From a bacterium (GTDB lineage Bacteria; Chloroflexota; Dormibacteria; Aeolococcales; Aeolococcaceae), in assembly GCA_014874355.1 (NCBI GenBank), contig JACWAJ010000002.1, forward strand, positions 1 to 34,117: a stretch of DNA of 34,117 nt. The letters are read 5' to 3'. Below, in pieces: positions 7,285 through 14,122 of the stretch (positions are counted from its first letter, which is position 1; each line of letters starts with the position of its first letter). The position numbers and the translations under genes are program-made. The notes beneath the pieces are model-generated. The model saw only the letters and a program-made list of their open reading frames with translations, was not told where the DNA came from and ran no database searches.

Positions 7285-8700
7285 CTAACCTCGATGCCAC
7301 CGCTGCCCTTGAGGCGTGTCGTCTACGACGATTCCACGCTTGGCGAGTTGGTTTCGCAACTGGTCAGATGCCGCCCAATCACAGCTTGCTCGCGCCGCGA
7401 TGCGCTCGTCGAGGAGACGTGCATCCTCTACGTCCAGTGGTGTCTCCCGTTCCTTGTCCACGAGAGGCAGAACGCCCAGTACATCATCGACGTCGCGGAT
7501 GAACGAGCGGATATCTCCGAGTACTGAATCGCTCACCAGATTTCCGTCGAGGAGTTGGTTGAGCGTCCGGACAGCCTGGAAGACCGCGCCCAGCGCCTCG
7601 GGCAGATTGAGGTCGTCGTCCATGGCCCGCTGGAACGCCGCATCCGCGCGTTCCAGCACTCGCTTTGCATCGGGAGGGGCGATGACCGCGGGGTGATGCT
7701 CCGCGACGCGATCGCGGAAGGCGACCCAGCGATCGACGGCTTCAGTCGCCATGTGCAGTGCGTCATCCGAGTAGTTGAGGCTCTTGCGATAGTGGGCGCC
7801 GGCGGCGAGCAGGTACCGCAGCGCCGATGGTCGAGCCTGCCCCGACTGGACGATGTCGTGCACGGTTGAGAAGTTACCTAGCGACTTTGCCATCTTCTCG
7901 CCACCGATGCGCAGGTGGGCGGCGTGACACCACAGGCGGACGAACGTACTGCCTGTGGCCCCTTCCGATTGCGCGATCTCGTTCTCGTGGTGAGGGAAGA
8001 TGTTGTCGACTCCGCCGCAGTGGATGTCGATGTTCTCGCCGAGAAGCGACATGCTCATGGCCGAGCATTCGATGTGCCAGCCAGGCCGTCCGCGACCGAG
8101 CGGTGTGTCCCAGCCGATCTCCCCTGGGGCGACCGATTTCCAGAGCGCGAAGTCGCGGACGTCATCCTTGTCGTACTCGTCGGCATCAACGCGGCCGCTG
8201 GCACCCGCAGCCAGCCCCTCCGTGTGCAGCCCAGAAAGACGGCCGTATTTGGGAAAAGCGCCGACTCGGAAGTAGACCGAGCTGTCTGCGCGGTAGGTCA
8301 AACCGCGCTCATCGAGACGTCCGATGATGTCCAGCATCTGAGCGATGTACTCGGTCGCCCTGGGGTAGTGGTGTGCCGGACGGATGCCGAGGATGTCACG
8401 GTCATTGAAGAATGCGTCGATCCACGGCTTTACCTCTTCGTCGAGACTGTGGCCATTGGCGGTTGCGTTGCAGATGATCTTGTCATCAACATCGGTCAGG
8501 TTCATGACGTGGGTGACGCGGTCAAAACGTCGGTCGAGCCACCGTCGCAGCACATCTTCGAAGACGAAGGTCCGGAAATTACCGATGTGGGAGAAGGCGT
8601 ACACGGTGGGCCCGCAGGTGTAGATGCGGACGTGCCCTGGTTCAACGGTTTTTACATCGCGAACCTGGCGCGACATGGTGTCGAACAGGTGCAGTCCCAT
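7285..8700 (-). CDS. cysS: Cysteinyl-tRNA synthetase
   Basis: A class I aminoacyl-tRNA synthetase of 471 residues, close to the usual length. The ATP-binding HIGH-type signature is SHIGN (residues 37-41) and the KMSKS-type signature is KMAKS (269-273). The zinc ligands are visible as Cys29 (YTCGPTVY), Cys212 (HIECSAMS) and the His/Glu of FPHHENEIAQSE (about 237-241). The downstream helical region (SLNYSDDAL onward) and the C-terminal DWAASDQLRNQLAKRGI-type segment are typical. It charges tRNA-Cys. It lies 17 bases downstream of ispF in the isp-cysS-rlmB block. MshC, the mycothiol paralogue of this family, is shorter and lacks this C-terminal anticodon part, so cysS is the better call. Confidence 0.95.
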   Translation of the reverse strand: MGLHLFDTMSRQVRDVKTVEPGHVRIYTCGPTVYAFSHIGNFRTFVFEDVLRRWLDRRFDRVTHVMNLTDVDDKIICNATANGHSLDEEVKPWIDAFFNDRDILGIRPAHHYPRATEYIAQMLDIIGRLDERGLTYRADSSVYFRVGAFPKYGRLSGLHTEGLAAGASGRVDADEYDKDDVRDFALWKSVAPGEIGWDTPLGRGRPGWHIECSAMSMSLLGENIDIHCGGVDNIFPHHENEIAQSEGATGSTFVRLWCHAAHLRIGGEKMAKSLGNFSTVHDIVQSGQARPSALRYLLAAGAHYRKSLNYSDDALHMATEAVDRWVAFRDRVAEHHPAVIAPPDAKRVLERADAAFQRAMDDDLNLPEALGAVFQAVRTLNQLLDGNLVSDSVLGDIRSFIRDVDDVLGVLPLVDKERETPLDVEDARLLDERIAARASCDWAASDQLRNQLAKRGIVVDDTPQGQRWHRG

Positions 8701-8717
8701 GGGCCAGGGATTATCCG

Positions 8718-9212
8718 TCAGAGCGGTCGCAGCAGCGCGACCGCAGTTGCCGCGATGCCTTCGCCGCGGCCGGTGAAGCCCATGCCGTCGGTGGTCGTGG
8801 CGGTCACGACTATCCGATTCCTGTCGGTGGACAGCGCTTCAGCCATGGCCTCGGCCATGCCGCTGAGGTACGGCTGCAGGCGGGGTTTTTGCGCAATGGC
8901 GATCACCTGGGCTGACACCAGGGCAAAGCTTGCGTTATGGAGCTTGGCGGCTATCTGCTGGAGTAATGCCGTTCCCGAGAGATCACGCCATGCGGGATCG
9001 GTGGAGGGGAAGTGCCGGCCCAGATCCCCGAGACCGGCGCCTCCGAGCAGGGCGTCTCCCAAGGCGTGGGCGACCACATCCCCATCCGAGTGTCCGAGCA
9101 GCCCGGATCCGAAGTCAATGCGGCGGCAGCCAAGCATGAGTGGCCGGTCAGGGATCAGGCGATGGGCGTCTACGCCATGACCGATGTGTAGGGATACTTG
9201 CTCGGGTGTCAT
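8718..9212 (-). CDS. ispF: 2-C-methyl-D-erythritol 2,4-cyclodiphosphate synthase
   Basis: A protein of 164 residues, standard for IspF. It converts the CDP-methylerythritol phosphate to the 2,4-cyclodiphosphate with release of CMP in the MEP isoprenoid pathway. Zinc and active-site residues are visible: the GHGVDAHRL motif near the start, GHSDGDVVAHALGDALLG, the LGDLGRHFPSTDP loop, and the closing TTDGMGFTGRGEGIAA signature. The ATG overlaps the ispD stop as ATGA, so the two are translationally coupled; a longer upstream frame to 9272 would only duplicate the ispD end. Confidence 0.95.
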   Translation of the reverse strand: MTPEQVSLHIGHGVDAHRLIPDRPLMLGCRRIDFGSGLLGHSDGDVVAHALGDALLGGAGLGDLGRHFPSTDPAWRDLSGTALLQQIAAKLHNASFALVSAQVIAIAQKPRLQPYLSGMAEAMAEALSTDRNRIVVTATTTDGMGFTGRGEGIAATAVALLRPL

Positions 9213-9892
9213 GGCTCCACGCGGACCTCTTCCCGAGCGAGAGCCCGCAGTATCACCAGGTCTCCGGGCCAAGTGACCTTGAATCCGAGTGGATCGCCGT
9301 CAACAATGACCACTTTGCCACCGCAGTGTTCGACAAGGCCGCAGTCGTCCTCGGCATGAAAATCGTCGTCAAACGCTCGGTCGTGGGCGATGCGTAGCAC
9401 TTTGGTGATGAACGCCTGAGGTGTCTGGACGGCAACCAGTGTGGTGCGATCGAGGGTCGCAACGACCCGGTTGCCGTCAATGCGCTTGATGGTGTCGATG
9501 CACTCCAGCGCGGCTGTTGCCGCACCGCTTGCCGTTGCCGCTGCGACGACAGCGGGAAATACCCGGGGCGGACACAGTGGCCTGGCGGCGTCGTGAACAC
9601 ACGTCACCTCCGTGTCGGCGCAGCGCTCCAGTCCGGCACGGACCGAATCCTGCCGAGTGCTGCCGCCTCCCACAATTTCGAGATTGGATATTCCCAGTTC
9701 GATTGCGAGTTCGCGTATATGCGACCGGCGTTCCCTGGACGCCGCGACGACGATGGGCGTGAAGATGTCGCACCTGGCGACACTCCGCAGCGTCCAGTAG
9801 AGCAGGGGCTTGCCTGCGACGTCGACGAAGAGTTTGTCCTCACCAAATCGCGTGCTGCTTCCCGCTGCAGCAAGGATGAGCGCGGTGTTCAG
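9209..9892 (-). CDS. ispD: 2-C-methyl-D-erythritol 4-phosphate cytidylyltransferase with apparent CTG start
   Basis: The protein (about 227 residues) transfers CMP to methylerythritol phosphate in the MEP pathway. The CTP-binding loop is intact near the start: NTALILAAAGSSTRFG, then EDKLFVDVAGKPLL. Downstream are GGGSTRQDSVRAGL, VHDAARPL, QTPQAF and AEDDCGLVE, all typical. No ATG, GTG or TTG exists in frame between the upstream in-frame TGA and this loop. The only sensible initiator is CTG at 9890-9892, which overlaps the upstream gene's TGA as CTGA, exactly where an ATGA coupling signal would be. A GTG much further in (9671-9673) would delete the nucleotide-binding loop. The gene is followed by ispF with an ATGA overlap. 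Confidence 0.88.
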   Translation of the reverse strand: MNTALILAAAGSSTRFGEDKLFVDVAGKPLLYWTLRSVARCDIFTPIVVAASRERRSHIRELAIELGISNLEIVGGGSTRQDSVRAGLERCADTEVTCVHDAARPLCPPRVFPAVVAAATASGAATAALECIDTIKRIDGNRVVATLDRTTLVAVQTPQAFITKVLRIAHDRAFDDDFHAEDDCGLVEHCGGKVVIVDGDPLGFKVTWPGDLVILRALAREEVRVEP

Positions 9893-11049
9893 CGGTCGCC
9901 TGCCTGTGGGGCTCGCGTTGGACCGCTGTGTGACCGCGTTTCTCCGGTGATCTCGGCGAAGATCATCCGTCCCGCAGCCGTCTGGAGGACCGATGAGACG
10001 GTTGCGGTGACGGTCTTGCCGATGCGGTTGTGTCCGCCTTCGACAACCACCATTGTGCCGTCTCCGAGATAGCCGACCCCCTGGTTGGGTTCCCGACCTT
10101 CCTTGTCGATGGCAATCTCGATCACCTCACCTCTGGCCGCAAGGGGCTTGAGTGTGTTGGCCAGCTCATTGAGGTTGAGCACGCGCACCCCCTCTATTTG
10201 CGTCAGACGGTTGAGGTTGTAGTCCTGGGTCATCAACGCCGCATTGCGCAGGCGTGCCAGTTTGACAAGACGCGCATCCACGTCGGGGGTTTCGGGGAAG
10301 TCGATCGGCAGGATCTCGCATACGACTTCGTCGCCTCGTTTCAACGCGTCCACGACATCTAGCCCGTGGCGGCCGCGAGAGCGCCGGACGGGGTCGGCGG
10401 AGTCGGCGACGCGCTGGAGTTCCTCCAAGACGAAGCTGGGGATGATCAGTCGTCCCTGGATGAAACCCGTCTTGACCACATCCACGATGCGGCCGTCGAT
10501 GAGAACCGACGTGTCTATGACAATCGGTGCTCCATCCTGAGGCTTGGGTTTGTCTCCAAATCCGGTTTCACTGCTGAACTCGCTTTGGCGCGGTTCCAAA
10601 AACAGGTTGAGTACGTTCCCACGGCGCAGTCCGAGGTGCACGCCGACAGGGGTAAGTACGATCGCCAGGGAGACGGAGATGATGAAGCCGATCCCAAAGG
10701 GCAGCGCACCGAGGAGAACCGCCACCAGGGCTGCGATCACCAGGGCTAAGGACAGCCCCAAACCCGCTCCGACGATCTGGCCCGGAGGGACGGTTTCGAC
10801 GAACCGGATGATCCATAGAAAGGCGTCGATAGACACTCGCGGCGCGGCAAGCGCAAGGAATGCGGCACCCCCAGCTGCAATTAGAACTACGGTGGCGCGA
10901 CGCTGCACGGGGTCGGGGCTGAAGAATTGCGGGGCGTTCGTGAGCACAAACTCCCCATACATGACCCCGCCCAGCAGTCCCAGGCACGCTCCAATGATTC
11001 GGGCGATTGATCGTGTTCGGTGCACGCGGGGGATCAGTAACTTGGACAT
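9889..11049 (-). CDS. Membrane-anchored PIN/TRAM-domain protein (YacL type)
   Basis: A protein of 386 residues. Four hydrophobic segments occupy about residues 15-165 (for example GACLGLLGGVMYGEF and IVGAGLGLSLALVIAALVAVL). A PIN nuclease-like domain follows at about 190-310, with acidic residues in VIDTSVLIDGRIVDV, PSFVLEEL and MTQDYNLNRL. A C-terminal TRAM domain, a likely RNA-binding beta barrel, covers about 320-375 (GEVIEI...GVGYLGDGTMVVVEGGHNRIGK). This is the conserved neighbour of ispD in actinobacteria and firmicutes (YacL). Nuclease activity is inferred from the fold. It is the first gene of the run leading to rlmB, and its TGA overlaps the ispD CTG. Its own promoter should lie in 11050-11285, which holds the quasi-palindrome. 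Confidence 0.9.
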   Translation of the reverse strand: MSKLLIPRVHRTRSIARIIGACLGLLGGVMYGEFVLTNAPQFFSPDPVQRRATVVLIAAGGAAFLALAAPRVSIDAFLWIIRFVETVPPGQIVGAGLGLSLALVIAALVAVLLGALPFGIGFIISVSLAIVLTPVGVHLGLRRGNVLNLFLEPRQSEFSSETGFGDKPKPQDGAPIVIDTSVLIDGRIVDVVKTGFIQGRLIIPSFVLEELQRVADSADPVRRSRGRHGLDVVDALKRGDEVVCEILPIDFPETPDVDARLVKLARLRNAALMTQDYNLNRLTQIEGVRVLNLNELANTLKPLAARGEVIEIAIDKEGREPNQGVGYLGDGTMVVVEGGHNRIGKTVTATVSSVLQTAAGRMIFAEITGETRSHSGPTRAPQAGDR

Positions 11050-11097
11050 CGGTTCGATTGAACCACAGTGACTGCCTGCAAGGAGCCTGTCTTAAGT

Positions 11098-11242
11098 AAT
11101 GCGCCGCTGATGCGCCGCACTGGCCGCCGAGGTCAAGGAGGCGCCCGAGGATCGCAGCCCGTGTACTTGAAGTACTCGGGCGAGAACCGGAGAAGCCGAC
11201 GCAAAGATCGGCGAGTCGGGGTAGATGCAGCGGCGGCGCATT
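11098..11242. repeat. 145-base intergenic quasi-palindromic element
   Basis: The outer arms are AATGCGCCGCTG (11098-11109) and CAGCGGCGGCGCATT (11228-11242), inverted with a three-base insertion. The left arm contains a second copy, ATGCGCCGC, at 11110-11118. The exact middle holds the perfect inverted repeat GTACTTGAAGTAC (11163-11175), flanked by CCCG and CGGG. An alternative 8-bp stem pairs CGCCCGAG (11142-11149) with CTCGGGCG (11175-11182). The symmetry centres agree within one base (11170 and 11169). The element fills most of the gap between the HisA-like gene and the PIN/TRAM gene. It has no recognisable coding content. It could be a non-autonomous mobile palindrome or a structured RNA. 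Confidence 0.5.
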
Positions 11243-11285
11243 GCTGGGACGGGCTCCAAGGTGGCGTGCGGGGCAGTTTCTGTGG

Positions 11286-12023
11286 TCAGGCGGGTGGCGC
11301 TGTCAATTCGCGGCCGTGGAAAATCTTGAGTGCTTCGCCAATGTCAAGTGATAGCTGGCCGTCGGCAAGACTGAGGACTACCGCAGCGGCGCCGGCGGCT
11401 GCGGCTTGTGCCAAGTTGGCAAGACTCTGGGCACCCCCAAAGGCGAGCAGTGGACCGGGGTAGGCAACGATGCAATCGCGCAGTGATTCCAGTTCGGCAC
11501 CGACAAAGCGAGTGTCATCTTGCAGGCTGGTGCGAAGTACTCCGGCCGCCGGCCAGGTCGACCAGCGGCGAAGGTGGATCGTGGCGTCGCCGGCGTCCCT
11601 GGTCCACCCCGGCGAGTGCGCCACACCACCCATGACATCGAGCCCGAGGATGATGCGGCCGGGGAATGCTCGGCAGACCTCCCCGGCAATGTCAGGGCGG
11701 TAGACGGCGATCGTGCCGAGGACCGCTGTCGTGGCTCCGGATTCGAGCCAAAACTCGGCCGCGGTGCGGCTGCGGACGCCGCCGCCGGCGTCCACCGCCA
11801 CATCAGCGTCGCGCATCACGTCGATTGCTGCGCGTATCGCCTTGCGACTACGTGGATCGTCGACGCCGCGGGCGGCATCGCCATTGATGAAATGGATGCG
11901 CTCAGCGCCGGCCTCGATGAGCTGCAGGGCGCAGTCCTTCGGGTCGGTGGGGTAGACACTGCGGAGTTTGGGTGCGAGCAGGCACTTGCCCGCGTTGACC
12001 TGGATGGCAGGTATGACGATCAT
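11286..12023 (-). CDS. HisA-like (beta/alpha)8-barrel protein with altered active site
   Basis: A protein of 245 residues aligned along its length with HisA/PriA, the isomerase that opens the ProFAR ring in histidine synthesis. The start MIVIPAIQVNAGKC matches the family opening, but the catalytic Asp of PAIDL is Gln (position 8). The first phosphate loop GGGVRS and the second catalytic Asp (LDVMGGVAHSPGW) are kept. The TD-x(3)-DGT motif reads RTSLQDDT, the inner HVVDL strand reads HFINGD, and the second phosphate motif GRA reads LSLADG. It is not in a his operon here. It may be a repurposed or inactive paralogue; less likely it is the organism's only HisA. A TACACT -10 box eight bases before the ATG suggests leaderless translation. 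Confidence 0.75.
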   Translation of the reverse strand: MIVIPAIQVNAGKCLLAPKLRSVYPTDPKDCALQLIEAGAERIHFINGDAARGVDDPRSRKAIRAAIDVMRDADVAVDAGGGVRSRTAAEFWLESGATTAVLGTIAVYRPDIAGEVCRAFPGRIILGLDVMGGVAHSPGWTRDAGDATIHLRRWSTWPAAGVLRTSLQDDTRFVGAELESLRDCIVAYPGPLLAFGGAQSLANLAQAAAAGAAAVVLSLADGQLSLDIGEALKIFHGRELTAPPA

Positions 12024-12031
12024 CGCAACGG

Positions 12032-12037
12032 AGTGTA
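12032..12037 (-). promoter_or_regulatory. -10 box, leaderless type, for the HisA-like gene
   Basis: TACACT on the minus strand lies eight bases before the ATG, so transcription would start at or next to the start codon. No Shine-Dalgarno is present in that space. Confidence 0.45.
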
Positions 12038-12078
12038 AGCCACAGCCAGCCTCTTGACGGTGTGTGCCGGAGGATGCG

Positions 12079-12104
12079 TTGACCCAGGGCGCAAGCCCTA
12101 GACT
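12079..12104 (+). promoter_or_regulatory. Promoter, leaderless type, for the reductase-glycosyltransferase pair
   Basis: TAGACT (12099-12104) lies eight bases before the ATG at 12113. TTGACC (12079-12084) is the nearest -35-like hexamer, but the 14-base spacer is short. Confidence 0.5.
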
Positions 12105-12112
12105 CGCATGCC

Positions 12113-12868
12113 ATGTATGACCCCGACAAGTACGCCCTGGCCACCGTGGTTGAGCGCCGCGATGTGGCGTCCGACCTGTGGGTTATGCGTATCGCCCCCG
12201 AATGCCCGCTGCCGTTCCGTCCTGGCCAGTACGCCACTCTCTGCCTGATACTCGACGGTCGTACCGTCGAGCGCCCCTACTCGATCGCGTCTGCCCCGGA
12301 CGAGGATACGGTGGAACTGTTCATCGAACGGGTTCCCAATGGGGAACTCTCAGCCCCGCTGTGCAAGCTCCCCGTGGGCGCAGAGGTGGCGGTCCGCCGG
12401 CGCTGCAAGGGACTGTTCCTGAAGGAATTCCCGCTGCAACTGGAGCCTCATCTCTTTGTGGCCACCGTCACCGGAGTCGCGCCGTTCGTCAGCGCCATTC
12501 GCGGCCAGCAGCGTCTGGCCGCCAAGGACGTGCTGCCAGAGGGGTTTGCTGTCACGCTCATCCAAGGGGCTAGCACGTCTGCGGAGTTGGGCTATGTCGC
12601 CGAGTTGACACGCCTGGCCAATGAACTTCCTTGGTTGACATACATACCAACGATCAGCCGGCCTTGGGAAGAGCCTGGCTGGGAGGGTGAGACCGGGCGC
12701 GTGGAGGACGTCTTGCGCAAGTACGCCGACGCGGCCGGTGTGCGCCCAGGCCATGGTGGTGTCTTCCTCTGCGGCAACCCGCAGATGGTTCGCAATGCGC
12801 GTGCCATCATGCGACGCTCTGGTCTTGCGGGCAAGACCGTTCGCGAGGAACAGTACTGGCCTGAGTGA
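12113..12868 (+). CDS. Ferredoxin-NADP(+) reductase family oxidoreductase
   Basis: A protein of 251 residues with the two domains of the ferredoxin reductase fold. The FAD domain (about 1-100) has RPGQYATLCL and the flavin-binding RPYSIASAP signature. The NAD(P) domain has VATVTGVAPFVSAIR, where the usual GTG-x-APF carries Val in place of the first Gly, then the CGNPQMVRNAR motif near the end. The chain closes with EEQYWPE, an aromatic C-terminus as in Fpr-type enzymes. It most likely passes electrons between NADPH and ferredoxin or flavodoxin. The partner is not encoded in the window. It is followed after 22 bases by the glycosyltransferase gene, though that gene also seems to have its own promoter. 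Confidence 0.83.
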   Translation: MYDPDKYALATVVERRDVASDLWVMRIAPECPLPFRPGQYATLCLILDGRTVERPYSIASAPDEDTVELFIERVPNGELSAPLCKLPVGAEVAVRRRCKGLFLKEFPLQLEPHLFVATVTGVAPFVSAIRGQQRLAAKDVLPEGFAVTLIQGASTSAELGYVAELTRLANELPWLTYIPTISRPWEEPGWEGETGRVEDVLRKYADAAGVRPGHGGVFLCGNPQMVRNARAIMRRSGLAGKTVREEQYWPE

Positions 12869-12877
12869 CCCTGGCCG

Positions 12878-12883
12878 TAGACT
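12878..12883 (+). promoter_or_regulatory. -10 box, leaderless type, for the MshA-like gene
   Basis: TAGACT, identical to the -10 upstream of the reductase gene, lies seven bases before the ATG at 12891, in the short gap after the reductase stop. Confidence 0.4.
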
Positions 12884-12890
12884 TGGATGC

Positions 12891-14111
12891 ATGGTGACTA
12901 GGCAAAGGGGCGTGGTGGCGGTGATTTCGGTGCATGCCGACCCGCTGGCTGTGCTCGGGTCCGGGCAGAACGGAGGCATGAACCTGACCGTTCGCCGTCT
13001 TTGCTCGAGCCTCTCAGAGATGGGTGTGGCCACCGACGTGCTCACCCGCCTGTCGGCTTCCGGTCAGGCATCGGTGCAGCCGATTGCGCCGATGTCGCGA
13101 GTACTGCGGCTTCCCGCCGGCCCGCTGCAGACGCTTGCTGCGGCCGAGGCGGTTGATCATGTCTCCGAATTGGTGACTTCCATTGACGACCACGCGAACC
13201 ATGCGGGTGTCGACTATCGCGTCATTCATGCCCACCACTGGGTCAGTGGTCTCGTCGCTGAACGGTTAAGCCGGTTGTGGGGAGTGCCATGGGCGCAGTC
13301 GTTCCACACCTTGGCGAAAACCAAACGGGAGGGCAGGTATGCCGTCGAGCCAGGTCGCGAGCTGATCGAATCACGCCTGTGCCGGGACGCCGACCACTTG
13401 GTGGCCGTAAGCCAATCGGAGGCGCGTGACCTGGTTGAGTTTTACGCCGTGGATCCGCAGCGTATTGATGTGGTCGAACCGGGTGCGGATCGGTCCATAA
13501 CAACTCCCTGTCGCGTGGCGGAGATGCGTGCTTTGCTCGACCTTACGGGCAAACGGGTGATTTTGTTCGCGGGGAGGCTGGATCCGCTCAAGGACATTGA
13601 CACGCTTCTTGGTGCGACGGCCGGTCTGGCCATGCGCGAAGGTTATGCGGACGTTGTAACCCTGCTCGCCGGCGACGATGCCGTGGACGGTGAACGGGAA
13701 CGCCTCACCGCGCAGGCACATGCGCGCGGAATTGGAGATCGGGTGCACTTCCTGGGTTCTGTCGATCACGACGACCTGATCGACTACTACTCCTTAGCGG
13801 ATGTCTGTGTCGTGCCCTCTCGCATCGAAAGCTTTGGACTGGTTGCTCTCGAGGCACAGGCGGCTGGAACTCCTGTGGTGGCGGCCGATGTCGGTGGTCT
13901 ACGCGAGATTGTCGTCCACGGAAAGACGGGGTTCCTGGTCGCGCCTGGCGATGTCACCGGTTTCTGCCGCCAGATCGCGAGAGTTCTGGACGATGTCGAA
14001 CTGCGTAGCCATTTGGGTGATGCCGCCCGGAGGCGGGCCGCTGCGTTTACATGGGCGCGCGGTTCGGCCCGCCTTGACAGCGTCTACGCCCGACTTGAGG
14101 CGGCGGGGTAG
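12891..14111 (+). CDS. MshA-like GT4 glycosyltransferase
   Basis: A protein of 406 residues with GT-B architecture. The opening VAVISVHADPLAVLGSGQNGGMN closely follows MshA and sucrose-phosphate-synthase-type enzymes (SVH.SPL..PG..D.GGMN). Later motifs are HAHHWVSGLVAERL, FAGRLDPLKDIDTLL (the Arg/Lys pair that binds donor phosphates) and ESFGLVALEAQAAGTPVVAADVGG (E-x7-E). MshA adds N-acetylglucosamine to inositol phosphate in mycothiol synthesis; whether this enzyme is the mycothiol enzyme or a paralogue cannot be decided here because no other msh gene is present. An in-frame extension upstream overlaps the reductase gene and lacks protein-like features, so ATG 12891 is preferred. It is convergent with pepN, with 11 bases between them. 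Confidence 0.78.
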   Translation: MVTRQRGVVAVISVHADPLAVLGSGQNGGMNLTVRRLCSSLSEMGVATDVLTRLSASGQASVQPIAPMSRVLRLPAGPLQTLAAAEAVDHVSELVTSIDDHANHAGVDYRVIHAHHWVSGLVAERLSRLWGVPWAQSFHTLAKTKREGRYAVEPGRELIESRLCRDADHLVAVSQSEARDLVEFYAVDPQRIDVVEPGADRSITTPCRVAEMRALLDLTGKRVILFAGRLDPLKDIDTLLGATAGLAMREGYADVVTLLAGDDAVDGERERLTAQAHARGIGDRVHFLGSVDHDDLIDYYSLADVCVVPSRIESFGLVALEAQAAGTPVVAADVGGLREIVVHGKTGFLVAPGDVTGFCRQIARVLDDVELRSHLGDAARRRAAAFTWARGSARLDSVYARLEAAG

Positions 14112-14122
14112 ACCACCAAAGC

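Noticed and set aside
7915-9180. 421-codon plus-strand frame opposite cysS and ispF
   Set aside because: It is antisense to two clear housekeeping genes and shows no family resemblance.
12113-14111. Reductase and glycosyltransferase as a dedicated mycothiol-redox system
   Set aside because: The reductase is of the ferredoxin-NADP type, not a mycothiol disulfide reductase, and no other msh gene is present; adjacency alone does not support it.
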